A model generated the notes under the pieces. The model was not told the DNA's origin. It saw nothing but the letters and a program-made list of their open reading frames with translations, and did not search any database. A program made the position numbers and the translations under genes. From Nanosynbacter sp. (lineage in GTDB: Bacteria; Patescibacteriota; Saccharimonadia; Saccharimonadales; Saccharimonadaceae), in the NCBI GenBank assembly GCA_015257485.1, contig JABZKC010000001.1, forward strand, positions 19,567-83,566: a DNA stretch of 64,000 nt, written 5' to 3'. This document shows, one piece after another, positions 53,393-62,113 of the stretch (position 1 is its first letter; every line of letters starts with the position of its first letter).

Positions 53393-54445
53393 ATGAAAAT
53401 TTTGGGTATCGAAACTTCTTGTGATGAAACTGCTGCCGCCATTGTCAAAAATGGTGATCATATTTTGAGCAATGTCGTAGTTTCTCAAATCGATATCTTC
53501 GCAAATTACGGTGGTGTGATCCCTGAAGTCGCTGCCCGTTCCCATCTCGAAGCCATCCAGCCAGTCATCCACCAAGCTTTCACTGAAGCCGGTCTAAAGC
53601 CGAATGATTGGTCTAAGATCGACGCCATTGCCGTCACCCACACCCCAGGTCTGCTTGGTTCACTTCTCGTTGGTACACTTTCCGCTCGCACCATCAGTAT
53701 TTTGCATCATATTCCATTTTACCCAATACATCACCTCAAATCCCATATTTATGCCAACTGGCTCACCGAAAAACCTGAATTTCCTCTCCTTGCCCTCGTC
53801 ATTTCTGGCGGCCACACCCAAATCATCCGCATGTCCGCCCATAATCATTTTGAAATTATCGCCTCTACCCGTGATGATGCTGTCGGTGAATGCTTCGATA
53901 AAATCGCCAAAATTCTTGGCCTTCCCTATCCAGGCGGCCCAGCTATTTCCCATCTCGCTAAATCTGGCGATTCCCATCGTTTCACCTTCCCTCACCCACT
54001 CGCCAATTCTCTCGATTTTTCTTTCTCTGGCCTCAAAACCGCTTTTCTACGTACTGTCCAAAACCTCGTCAATGTTCCGATATCATTCCCTTCTTCCAAA
54101 CTCGCCGAGTTACTCGACGAAACTACCAAGGCCGATCTCGCCGCTTCTTTTGATCAAGCCGTCACCGATATTCTCCTCGAAAAAATTACTGCGGCCATTA
54201 AACAAAATCCCGAAACCAAATCTCTCGTCATCGCTGGCGGCGTTTCTGCTAATCAAACTCTTCGTGAGGACGCCAAAAAACTTGAATCAAAATTCAAAAA
54301 TCTTAAATGTTATTTCCCACTCCCGAAATTTTCTGGTGATAACGCTGCCATGGTTGCTTCTGCCGCTTATTATGAAATTCTATCCGGCGTCCAACCTTCC
54401 GACCCATACAAACTCAATATCCTTCCCCGTTCCGAAATTAAATAG
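53393..54445 (+). CDS. tsaD: tRNA A37 threonylcarbamoyl transferase TsaD
   Basis: A 350-residue enzyme that transfers threonylcarbamoyl to A37 of ANN-reading tRNAs. The Kae1/TsaD signature is clear: MKILGIETSCDETAAAIV, PHTxG-like TPGLLGSLLVG, and the metal site HHLKSHIYA, then VSGGHT and the GGVSANQTLR phosphate motif. It is leaderless and monocistronic. TsaB and TsaE are not present in this window. A terminator shared with thyX follows. Confidence 0.96.
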   Translation: MKILGIETSCDETAAAIVKNGDHILSNVVVSQIDIFANYGGVIPEVAARSHLEAIQPVIHQAFTEAGLKPNDWSKIDAIAVTHTPGLLGSLLVGTLSARTISILHHIPFYPIHHLKSHIYANWLTEKPEFPLLALVISGGHTQIIRMSAHNHFEIIASTRDDAVGECFDKIAKILGLPYPGGPAISHLAKSGDSHRFTFPHPLANSLDFSFSGLKTAFLRTVQNLVNVPISFPSSKLAELLDETTKADLAASFDQAVTDILLEKITAAIKQNPETKSLVIAGGVSANQTLREDAKKLESKFKNLKCYFPLPKFSGDNAAMVASAAYYEILSGVQPSDPYKLNILPRSEIK

Positions 54446-54506
54446 CATTTTTTCAATTTAATAATTCCCCTTCCCCCCTCTCACTCTCCGAGAAAATTCA
54501 GCACGT

Positions 54507-54536
54507 AAAAAAGACTCGTCCTCCGCGAGTCTTTTT
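54507..54536. terminator. Bidirectional terminator, tsaD/thyX
   Basis: AAAAAGACTCG/CGAGTCTTTTT perfect 11-bp stem between converging tsaD (plus) and thyX (minus). Confidence 0.85.
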
Positions 54537-54568
54537 GGTTAAAAAAAACATTACTCATCCACTAGCTT

Positions 54569-55225
54569 TCACTCATCCGCATCCGCGAGCTCAATATCTT
54601 CCACTAGTACCGGAATCGCCTGTTTAAAAACTTCATAAATCTGCTTAGCAATTTTCCGAATCCCCGGATGCGCCATCCTCGAACCACGTAATTTCAGAAA
54701 ATGTCGCCATTCCCTAAAATTCGCCGTCATCATTAGTTCCGTCTTCAAACAAAGCGGCAATACGTCACGTGCTTTTTCTGGTTTCACCCCACCATCAATT
54801 AGATACAGATAAGTTCTCTCCAGATATTCCATCGCGTCCAACCATTCTCTTGCCTCATTCTCCGCCAGGCCACTCGGCTCAATCACCGTAATCTCTCGGG
54901 AGAATTTCCCGTTCGCGTAATTACAATATCTCGTCGATTCCTGCGAATAAGAAGCCAAACGATGTCTCACGATTTCCTGCGAAATCGCCCGATCTGTCAC
55001 AATCTTGAATGTGCAACTTCCGTGCTCCAGTGGCGACTCATGCCCATTTTTAATCAGCATCCGAATAAACTTCTCTGTGCTTCCCTCCGGGTTTTTCGGT
55101 TCACTCAGATAACAAATTCTGCCACATTTTTCTACATGCTTTAATTGTAACTGTAGATAAAAATCATCGCTAATCTCATCATAAAATGGATTTAACAACT
55201 TGGCACTTGCTTCCGTAATTTTCAT
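54569..55225 (-). CDS. thyX: FAD-dependent thymidylate synthase ThyX
   Basis: A 218-residue flavoenzyme that makes dTMP from dUMP with methylene-THF and NADPH. The ThyX motif RHRLASYSQESTRY is complete (RHRxxSxxxxSxR type). ThyX is common in small genomes because it spares dihydrofolate reductase. AGGAGG stands six bases before the start, so this is a leadered gene. It is preceded upstream by the 1.4-kb decayed intergenic region. Confidence 0.95.
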   Translation of the reverse strand: MKITEASAKLLNPFYDEISDDFYLQLQLKHVEKCGRICYLSEPKNPEGSTEKFIRMLIKNGHESPLEHGSCTFKIVTDRAISQEIVRHRLASYSQESTRYCNYANGKFSREITVIEPSGLAENEAREWLDAMEYLERTYLYLIDGGVKPEKARDVLPLCLKTELMMTANFREWRHFLKLRGSRMAHPGIRKIAKQIYEVFKQAIPVLVEDIELADADE

Positions 55226-55566
55226 TTCAACCTCCTAATGTACTAAACCAACGTTTCTCTGCCGAATAAATATTCAAGCTAATTCAAATCATATCAATAA
55301 ATCTAAATTTTTCAAGCATAAACAAAATCCACAAAAACAAAAAATATAAATCATATTAAACCCATCAAAAAAATTAAACTTAATAACAAACAGCTAAACA
55401 GAAATCCATCAAAAACAAACCTCTTTTGCAGTGGCTAATCAAAAAATTTCGACGGCACCCCATCAAAAACAAACCAAATTCAGTTATTTTTAACCGCACC
55501 TATTAAATCGCTCTTCAAACAAATTTAAAAATCAATCAAAAATAACCTTAATCTGCGATCATCTAG

Positions 55567-55755
55567 TCAGAAAAGCCTACGCTTCCCCGCATCGATAATA
55601 TCTTGGGCCTTTCTTAGAAGTTTTGTCAACCCCAATTCCGAGTTACTTGAACCCACATGAACCAGTTTCACAACCTTACCATGCTCTTTATAACAAACTT
55701 GCACACCAGTCGCACCTGAAGCTGTCTTAAATTTTCTAATATATGCCACAACCAC
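55567..55755 (-). pseudogene. IS1634-type transposase N-terminal remnant
   Basis: A 62-residue frame, AYIRKFKTASGATGVQVCY and VVKLVHVGSSNSELGL, matches the recognisable N-terminus of IS1634-group (IS4-like) transposases, which continue for about 500 residues. Here a TGA stops the frame after KRRLF, and the following minus-strand DNA has further stops in the same frame. It is therefore a fragment of an insertion sequence. Recognition is from family memory; a profile search would settle it. Confidence 0.55.
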
Positions 55756-55822
55756 ATTTTAACATAACCCTCTCCCCTTTTCCATCCCACTCATTTTCAC
55801 CATCCCACCCCAAAAATCACCC

Positions 55823-55895
55823 AACCTGTGCACTTTTTGTACTAGTTGCTCCACATAAACACAAGTATTGAACCTGTGCAAATTTTGCACTAGTT
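55823..55895 (+). repeat. Two 25-bp palindrome-like repeats, 48 bp apart
   Basis: Copies at 55823-55847 and 55871-55895 begin AACCTGTGCA and end ACTAGTT, with partly palindromic cores (GTGCAAATTTTGCAC in the right copy). They lie upstream of the transposase remnant on its strand and could be operator-like sites or old insertion-sequence ends. Confidence 0.6.
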
Positions 55896-56460
55896 CCCTT
55901 TTTCCACTATTATTTCCCCGACTTTTCCCGAAAATGCATAAGTTTTTCTTCAATTCTTCCCTATATTTAGAACCCACTTGACTTAGCAACCCGCTCACGC
56001 TAATATAGACATAACAATTATCGAATTTTTTGAACGGAACACATAATTTTAACTACGATAGCACCTCGATAATTGGGTCATATAAGAACAGATCAGTACC
56101 TTATTAGAAAATGTTTATGCTTATTTGTCAAGCATATAACATTAGCATTTTACATTATGCAAAATTTTTCATGTGCTTAACAGGGAAGCATTGTATTTTT
56201 ACGCCATTATTCACAATGGGCAAGGGATTAATATAATCTTTAGACAGCACATAGTATTTTTGTGCCAAAAATTATATTAAATTAGAAAATACTCTTATTA
56301 GGATGCTAAAAGAAAGCTAAATTTATCGTTAAAATTATATTCGGAATGCTAATATGTCTCAGTAAAATTACAAACTAGCAGGGAATTACACTATTTATTT
56401 ACATCTAAAAACACAAACACGCATTAAGATTAAATCTCAGCCCCTATATCAAATATCACA

Positions 56461-56491
56461 AAAAAACTTCGGCTCATCACCGAAGTTTTTT
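56461..56491 (-). terminator. Terminator of valS
   Basis: AACTTCGG/CCGAAGTT stem with a seven-base loop and a T-tract on the minus strand, after the tandem repeats that follow the valS stop. Confidence 0.8.
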
Positions 56492-56510
56492 ATCTATATA
56501 CAACTTCCAG

Positions 56511-56622
56511 TACATTCTAACAGGGAAGCGCCGGACTTTTTAGGCTACATTATGGCAGGGAAGCGCCGGACTTTTTTAGACTACATTGTAGTAGGGAAAC
56601 ACTGAACTCCTTAGATTACATT
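56511..56622 (-). repeat. Tandem 35/36-bp repeats from the valS 3' end
   Basis: On the minus strand AATGTA recurs at spacing 35, 36, 35 bp (56622, 56587, 56551, 56516 downward). The first unit contains the last valS codons and stop; the middle units share CTAAAAAAGTCCGGCGCTTC. The array stops at the terminator. A fragment CAGGGAAGC reappears at 56194. Confidence 0.8.
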
Positions 56623-59280
56623 CAGCTGCATCTTCATTTCTTCGATCAGCTTTTCTTTCTCCGCAATCAAATTACGCGTCTCACGCACCAATTCTGCCGG
56701 CGCTCTTTCTACGTAACTTGGGTTCATCATGCGTGAATTCAATCCGTCGAGTTCTCGACCTACCGCCAAAATCTTCTCCGTCAGTTCATCCTTATACTTA
56801 GCCACCACCTCAGCCGTCACATCGAGGTATAATTCGTGGTTTGCGATCGCTAACTTCAGACCCCTCGGCGTACCGTTAGTCGAGGAGATATAAGGTACGT
56901 GTGATAAGAATTTCAAAAGCAAAGTATTCTCAATCGCCATCACATCCTCTCCGAAGAGCAAGCCAAATTTTTTATTATTGTTTAGAAGCGACAGGGAATT
57001 ATTCGTCGCACGAATCTTCGTCACCACCTCGATCATCCGTTCAAAGTTCATCGCTGAAATCTCATCGTACTTCATGATTTCAGGCCAACCCGCGTCGATC
57101 ACCATGCCGGAAGTCCAAGAAAGATTTTGCCAAATCACCTCTGTTACGAAAGGCGCAAAAGGATGCATCATCATCAAAACATTTTCTAAAGTCTTCTTAA
57201 GCAAAGGAATATTCTTAAAAATCTTCTGACTCTCTAAGAACCAGTCTGCATACTTATCCCAAACCAAGCTATAGACGATTTCCACCGCCTCCGAGAAACG
57301 ATATTCACTCATCGCTTGCTCAAGCATCGAACTGGCCCGGTTAATTTCATAACAAATCCAGTCTTCACCCGCGTTTTCCGTTGTATAATCTACAACGCTC
57401 ACCTCTGAAGAATCTGCTTCCGCCTCATCCACCATTCCTTGCACGAACCGTGAAACATTCCACAATTTATTACAAAGATTACGACTCGAAATCACTGAAT
57501 TCTCCGAGAAAGCCTGGTTTAATCCCGCTGAGCGCCCACGCAAAATCCCCATACGGAAAGCGTCTGAGCCATATTTTTCAATCATCTCCATCGGGTTAAT
57601 CACATTGCCCTTAGATTTCGACATCTTCTTACCCTTCGCATCCAAAACTAAGCCATGTAGATACACTTCACGGAATGGCACTTCACCCGTCACGTAGACC
57701 CCCATCATAATCATTCTGGCTACCCAAGCAAACAAAATGTCTGCCCCGGTCTCCATTACATTTAACGGGTAGAATTCATTTTTGAAGCCCTCTTCCCAGT
57801 TCGTACAAACAATTGGCCAGTGCGAAGAAGAGAACCATGTATCAAAAGTATCCTCATCGCGACGATATTTTACACCGCCGATTTCAATCTCAAACAGATG
57901 AGTTCTAGTATCAAACACCCATTCTTCACCTTCTGCATTTGGATCGATTTTGTGGAACATCGGAATTGCAATCCCCCAGGGAATCTGACGCGAAATATTC
58001 CAATCCTTCAATCCCTCGAGATAATTAATCAAAACCTTCTGTTTATTTTCAGGATAGAACTTAATTTCATCATTATCTAGACGTTCAATCGCCATCTTTG
58101 CTAGCTTCGAGGTATCGATAAACCACTGCTCTTTTAGCATTGGCTCAATCACCGTGCCACACTTATAGCAGTGCGCCACAGAATGTTGCATTTTCTTCTC
58201 GCCCACCAGTAATCCCACCGCATCAAGCATTTTCACCGTCTTCTTACGCGCTTCTTCAACGGTCAATCCTGCAATTTCTTCACCACAGACCGGCAACATC
58301 TTACCATCAAATCCAATCACCTGGATTCTCGGTAAATCATGGCGTAATCCCACCTCAAAATCATCATTATCATGTGCCGGCGTAATCTTCACTACCCCTG
58401 TACCAAAACCCATCTCGGCATGTTCATCCAGCACTACCGGAATTTCACGACCGGTCAGCGGTAAAATTAAAGTCTTGCCATGCAAAAATTCATAGCGCTT
58501 GTCGTTTGGATTAATCGCCACTGCCGTATCGCCGAATAAGGTTTCTGGACGCGTAGTTGAAACCACCACACCCCCCTCAATTACTCTCTCGACTTCACCA
58601 TTTTCATCTAGAAGTTCCACCTTGGCGTCGCTGTCCACGCCTGGCCCGAATGGATATTTAATTTCATAAAGCATCCCCTTCTCATCCTTATATTCCACCT
58701 CAATATCCGCAAAAGCCGTTTGATGTTTCGTACAATAATTTACTAATTTTTCACCACGATAAATCAGTCCGTCCTTCCACATCTGCTCAAAAGTCTTGTA
58801 GGTGCGGCGCACTACATTTTCATCGAGAGTAAAAGTGAGGTCCTGCCATGAACAAGAAGCCCCGAGTGCCCTTAATTGCAGTTCCATATCACCGCGTTTG
58901 CTCTGGACAAAATTCCAGACTTCGCTATAAATTTCCTCACGGCTCATCGAAAAACGGGAACGACCCGATTTTTCGAGCTCGCGTTCGTAAACCACCCAAG
59001 TTTCAAATCCCGCATGATCTGCCCCCGGTACATACCAAGTTCGACGACCCCTCAATCTGTTATAGCGGGTCAGGGAATCTTCCACCGCCACGGTTAAACC
59101 ATGGCCAATATGCAAATTTCCGTTCGCATTTGGTGGCGGCATCACAATCGAATAACGCTTCGCCTTCTTACCATCAGCTTCAATTTCATCTTTTTTTGGT
59201 AAAAACTTACCCGCCGCCTCCCAAGCTGCGTAAATATCCGCTTCAAAATCCGCCGGATTATATGCCGGAGCAAATTTCAT
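56611..59280 (-). CDS. valS: Valine-tRNA ligase
   Basis: An 889-residue class I synthetase. NANGNLHIGHGLTVA is the HIGH region, the CP1 editing domain follows (TTRPETLFGDTAV, PAHDNDDFEVG), KKMSKSKGNVI is the KMSKS motif, and the C-terminus has the helical coiled arm (LIAEKEKLIEEMKM). It overlaps the HIT-protein gene start by one base and is probably read from it. Substrate tRNA-Val(UAC) is in this window. Confidence 0.97.
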   Translation of the reverse strand: MKFAPAYNPADFEADIYAAWEAAGKFLPKKDEIEADGKKAKRYSIVMPPPNANGNLHIGHGLTVAVEDSLTRYNRLRGRRTWYVPGADHAGFETWVVYERELEKSGRSRFSMSREEIYSEVWNFVQSKRGDMELQLRALGASCSWQDLTFTLDENVVRRTYKTFEQMWKDGLIYRGEKLVNYCTKHQTAFADIEVEYKDEKGMLYEIKYPFGPGVDSDAKVELLDENGEVERVIEGGVVVSTTRPETLFGDTAVAINPNDKRYEFLHGKTLILPLTGREIPVVLDEHAEMGFGTGVVKITPAHDNDDFEVGLRHDLPRIQVIGFDGKMLPVCGEEIAGLTVEEARKKTVKMLDAVGLLVGEKKMQHSVAHCYKCGTVIEPMLKEQWFIDTSKLAKMAIERLDNDEIKFYPENKQKVLINYLEGLKDWNISRQIPWGIAIPMFHKIDPNAEGEEWVFDTRTHLFEIEIGGVKYRRDEDTFDTWFSSSHWPIVCTNWEEGFKNEFYPLNVMETGADILFAWVARMIMMGVYVTGEVPFREVYLHGLVLDAKGKKMSKSKGNVINPMEMIEKYGSDAFRMGILRGRSAGLNQAFSENSVISSRNLCNKLWNVSRFVQGMVDEAEADSSEVSVVDYTTENAGEDWICYEINRASSMLEQAMSEYRFSEAVEIVYSLVWDKYADWFLESQKIFKNIPLLKKTLENVLMMMHPFAPFVTEVIWQNLSWTSGMVIDAGWPEIMKYDEISAMNFERMIEVVTKIRATNNSLSLLNNNKKFGLLFGEDVMAIENTLLLKFLSHVPYISSTNGTPRGLKLAIANHELYLDVTAEVVAKYKDELTEKILAVGRELDGLNSRMMNPSYVERAPAELVRETRNLIAEKEKLIEEMKMQLNVI

Positions 59281-59669
59281 TAGTTCTCCTCACTTTCTAA
59301 GTATAATTTTTCTCTAATTTCAGCCATTTCCGCTTCGGAAACTTCCACCACCTGGCCATATTTATAATTTGGATCAAAAGTCACTAGATGTACGTGTGCG
59401 TGCGGCACGTCAGTACCGATCACCTTAATTAAAGTCCTCTCCCCCAGCACTTTCTCCATATTTGCAGCCAATTTCTTCACCGTTTTCATTACCGCAAGAT
59501 AATAATCATCTGGTAAATCATAAAGTTTATCGACTTCAAGTTTCGGCACCACCAAGGTGTGACCTTTGGTTTCTGGGTGAATATCCAAAAAAGCCAAGGT
59601 TTTCTCGTCCTCGTAAATTTTGTAACATGGAATCTCACCCGCAATAATTTTTGAAAAAATACTTGCCAT
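59280..59669 (-). CDS. HIT-family nucleotide hydrolase
   Basis: About 129 residues of the histidine-triad family: SIFSKIIAGEIPCYKIYED at the N-terminus and the active-site HAHVHLV near residue 98 (preceded by GTDVP). Such proteins hydrolyse adenosine 5'-monophosphoramidates or dinucleoside polyphosphates; a PKCI-like housekeeping role is likely. The start is placed at 59669 (MASIF), with GAAGGA upstream; an ATG nine codons earlier lacks a ribosome site. It overlaps valS by one base. Confidence 0.92.
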   Translation of the reverse strand: MASIFSKIIAGEIPCYKIYEDEKTLAFLDIHPETKGHTLVVPKLEVDKLYDLPDDYYLAVMKTVKKLAANMEKVLGERTLIKVIGTDVPHAHVHLVTFDPNYKYGQVVEVSEAEMAEIREKLYLESEEN

Positions 59670-59906
59670 TTTGCCTTCCTTCACCCCACCATCCAATTAA
59701 TTTTCTCTCTTAATTATACTAAATTTTCCCCCTGATTTCCACCTGTAACGCCAAAAATCTCAAAATTAGCCTAAACCAAAATATCTCATATATGATATAT
59801 TTTATTAGCAAATAATTTTATATTTTCTGCAATCATAAGCATTAACAGGGGTAATTTTTTTATTTTCTCTGTTAAATTTGAATATTTATGTTACAATAAA
59901 TTCAAT

Positions 59907-61364
59907 ATGTCAAATCATCGTCGTGTTGAGTTATTTACCGCTAATCTTTTTGCCATTACTATTTCTTTTTTAATTACTTACTTCTATCGCTTCGGCTGGG
60001 AACCTAACGATATCGCCTTTTACAACATTCGCACTGTCTCTATTTACCTCTATCTTCTTCTTACATACCTAATCGTTTTTACTTTTTATCACAGTAATCC
60101 TGACACTAAAAAACGTGGTATCCTTCGCCACGCTAAATCCGCTCTTCTTACTAATCTATTTATGGCCATTATTTTCTCTGCCATCGTTTATCTCACTCAT
60201 ACAAGCAATAGTATTCCACGTCTCTTTTTCGGCACATTTTTCTCAATTAATTTCATAGTTTCCTTTATTACGCTTTATTTAATTCATTTTCTAAAACGCG
60301 AATATCTTGAACGTCACACGAAAAAAACTGTCATTTTCACCGATCGCACTAATCTTCGCCAGGTAATTAGCAAAATTAATAATCTTGATGCTGAAGACTG
60401 TGAAATTATCGGTATTAGCCCGATTTCTGGCAAATCAAAAGACCATTTCTTCAAGCTTAAACCATTAGCCAAATCACAAATTAACTCTGAATCTACCACC
60501 AGCCCAGCCGAGGCTTATGATCTAAAAGAACTCACTACTCCCGCTATTGAATATATCAAGTGCCATAATGTCGATTTTATTATCTTTAGTGTCATGCATA
60601 CTGATCGTGAAAAAATCCGCGAATTAATTGAACTAGTTAGTAAAATGGGTATCGATTCACTTATTACAATCGATAGTTTCGCGATTGAAACCCTTGAAAC
60701 TAAACTCGAAGACTTCGGTACCTCCAGTGTAATTCGCCTTTCACCTCGTATCTTTACCGATGGGGAATTAATCATTAAACGACTCATGGATATTCTTGGC
60801 GCCTTAGTCGGATGTCTGATTTGTATTCTTTTTGGTATTATTGTCGCACCATTAATTTATCTAGAGGATCCAGGACCTATTATTTTCAAACAAAAACGCG
60901 TTGGCCGTAACGGTAAATTCTTCTATATCTATAAATTCCGTTCCATGTATCAAAATGCCGAAGAACGTCTCAAGGACTTACAAGAACAAAATGAAATGCA
61001 GGGTTTCATGTTTAAGATGAAGAATGATCCGCGCATTACTAAAATTGGTAAAATTCTTCGCAAAACCAGCATCGACGAATTACCTCAATTCTTTAACGTA
61101 CTCGGAGGTAGCATGTCACTCATCGGTACCCGCCCACCTACAGTGAACGAATATAATCAGTATGTCGCTCATCACAAACGTCGTATTAGTATTAAACCTG
61201 GTATTACCGGTCTCTGGCAAGTTTCCGGCCGTAGCGAAATTACCGACTTTGAAAAAATCGTCCGTCTCGATTGTTACTATATTGACCATTGGAGTATTAC
61301 TGCTGATATTAAAATCCTCATCAAGACTTTTGCAGCTGTTTTTACTGGCAAGGGAAGCGAATAA
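59907..61364 (+). CDS. Initiating undecaprenyl-phosphate sugar transferase
   Basis: A 485-residue polyprenyl glycosylphosphotransferase (WcaJ/RfbP type) that attaches the first sugar phosphate to undecaprenyl phosphate. Four or five helices in the first 130 residues, a cytosolic Rossmann-like region, then the catalytic part: KRLMDILGALVGCLICILFG helix, QKRVGRNGKFFYIYKFRSM, and ISIKPGITGLWQVSGRS. It starts surface polysaccharide assembly that the LCP protein could complete. A TACAAT box lies nine bases before the ATG. Two terminators follow, the second part of the neighbouring tRNA tail element. Confidence 0.94.
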   Translation: MSNHRRVELFTANLFAITISFLITYFYRFGWEPNDIAFYNIRTVSIYLYLLLTYLIVFTFYHSNPDTKKRGILRHAKSALLTNLFMAIIFSAIVYLTHTSNSIPRLFFGTFFSINFIVSFITLYLIHFLKREYLERHTKKTVIFTDRTNLRQVISKINNLDAEDCEIIGISPISGKSKDHFFKLKPLAKSQINSESTTSPAEAYDLKELTTPAIEYIKCHNVDFIIFSVMHTDREKIRELIELVSKMGIDSLITIDSFAIETLETKLEDFGTSSVIRLSPRIFTDGELIIKRLMDILGALVGCLICILFGIIVAPLIYLEDPGPIIFKQKRVGRNGKFFYIYKFRSMYQNAEERLKDLQEQNEMQGFMFKMKNDPRITKIGKILRKTSIDELPQFFNVLGGSMSLIGTRPPTVNEYNQYVAHHKRRISIKPGITGLWQVSGRSEITDFEKIVRLDCYYIDHWSITADIKILIKTFAAVFTGKGSE

Positions 61365-61393
61365 AAAATAAGGATCGTATAGATCCTTATTTT
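61365..61393 (+). terminator. Terminator of the sugar transferase gene
   Basis: AAAATAAGGATC/GATCCTTATTTT stem with a five-base loop directly after the stop codon. Confidence 0.85.
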
Positions 61394-61405
61394 GACTCAA
61401 AAGAT

Positions 61406-61429
61406 AAAAAGACTCTATAGAGTCTTTTT
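61406..61429. terminator. Perfect palindromic terminator, tRNA tail end
   Basis: AAAAAGACTCT and its exact complement meet without a loop spacer. It marks the distal end of the tRNA-Ser(CGA) tail element and has the same GACTCT core as the tRNA-Ser(GCT) terminator. Confidence 0.75.
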
Positions 61430-61620
61430 CGGTTCCGACATTAATGGCGGAACCGAGAGGATTAGGCTTTTGCTTCGCAAAATCCTTCCGTTCCTCCTCG
61501 CTCAAAAAAATAAAAGTAAACTTTTATTTTTTCACTCGCTTCGTCGTCCGGTCTAACCTACGGTTCTCATCCTCTCGCAGATGAAAATAAAAAAAATCCT
61601 AAAGGCCTTCTTTATTTTTA
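61430..61620 (-). repeat. tRNA-Ser(CGA) tail element
   Basis: Read on the minus strand after the tRNA: an A/T-rich terminator (61582-61620), then 42 bp identical to the tRNA-Ser(GGA) tail (61535-61576), an A/T hairpin, GAGCGAGGAGGAACGG (61482-61503 region), a TTTTGC-GAA-GCAAAA hairpin, and a copy of the tRNA 3' end ATCCTCTCGGTTCCGCCA (about 61444-61463) followed by ATTAATGTCGGAACCG. No open frame. Confidence 0.85.
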
Positions 61621-61708
61621 TGGCGGAAGCGAGAGGATTCGAACCTCCGAGACCTTTCGGCCCACACGATTTCGAGTCGTGCGCCTTCAACCACTCGGCC
61701 ACGCTTCC
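61621..61708 (-). tRNA. tRNA-Ser(CGA)
   Basis: Class II tRNA with acceptor GGAAGCG/CGCTTCC, anticodon stem CACGA/TCGTG around CTCGAAA (anticodon CGA), long variable arm, G discriminator and encoded CCA. Confidence 0.97.
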
Positions 61709-61847
61709 ACCTCTTATTTTAACAAAAAATACTCTTAACTACAACCGATTGCAAACTACCAAAAATTCATCATTTTTCTAATTCACTTATTTTTCTTTTT
61801 TGAAAAGCTTATTCATAAAAACTTTACCACGTCAAAATATTTCACAC

Positions 61848-61879
61848 AAAAAATCAGCTCCGAAAGGGAACTGATTTTC
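61848..61879 (-). terminator. Terminator of tRNA-Arg(GCG)
   Basis: AAATCAG/CTGATTT stem with internal CC/GG pairs and a T-tract on the minus strand. Confidence 0.75.
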
Positions 61880-61892
61880 TCATAATTTCATT

Positions 61893-61969
61893 TGGTACAC
61901 CCGACAGGATTCGAACCTACGACCTTTTGCTCCGCAAGCAAACGCTCTATCCAGCTGAGCTACGGGTGC
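61893..61969 (-). tRNA. tRNA-Arg(GCG)
   Basis: Acceptor GCACCCG/CGGGTGT, anticodon stem TTTGC/GCAAA around TTGCGGA (anticodon GCG), A discriminator, encoded CCA. Most bacteria use an ACG anticodon edited to inosine for CGN codons; G34 here needs no TadA editing. Confidence 0.93.
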
Positions 61970-62113
61970 ATGCGTGAATACCACATAAAGTAATATTCAC
62001 CTAGAAATTAAATGAGCATCGTATTGCTACGACACTCATATTATAACATATTTCCTTTTTGATTTGTACCCCTAAAATTTAGATTTTTTATTTTTGAGTA
62101 AAAATCACATATT

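Larger units (their letters stand above)
55226..56510. other. Long decayed intergenic region
   Basis: A stretch of 1.28 kb with no convincing complete gene. It holds two exact 16-bp copies of CCATCAAAAACAAACC (55406 and 55460), an IS1634-like transposase fragment, a pair of 25-bp palindrome-like direct repeats, and an A/T-rich part (about 56000-56460) in which no open frame or RNA family is recognised. A solitary CAGGGAAGC near 56194 resembles the valS-adjacent repeat. The region looks like the graveyard of an old insertion. Confidence 0.6.

Noticed and set aside
53604..54461. 285-codon open frame overlapping tsaD in another frame
   Set aside because: It lies inside tsaD, which has all family motifs; the frame is a codon-bias shadow rich in Ser, Pro and Leu.
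55406..55475. Possible degenerate CRISPR from CCATCAAAAACAAACC copies
   Set aside because: Only two exact 16-bp copies, no further units at the same spacing and no cas genes in the window.
56041..56460. RNase P RNA or tmRNA in the long intergenic region
   Set aside because: The A/T-rich stretch has no recognisable P4 core or tRNA-like ends; the GTCCGGCGC motif nearby is only superficially similar.
56511..56622. Possible CRISPR array at the valS tandem repeats
   Set aside because: The repeats are contiguous with a 35-36 bp period and no spacers, begin inside valS and are not next to cas genes.
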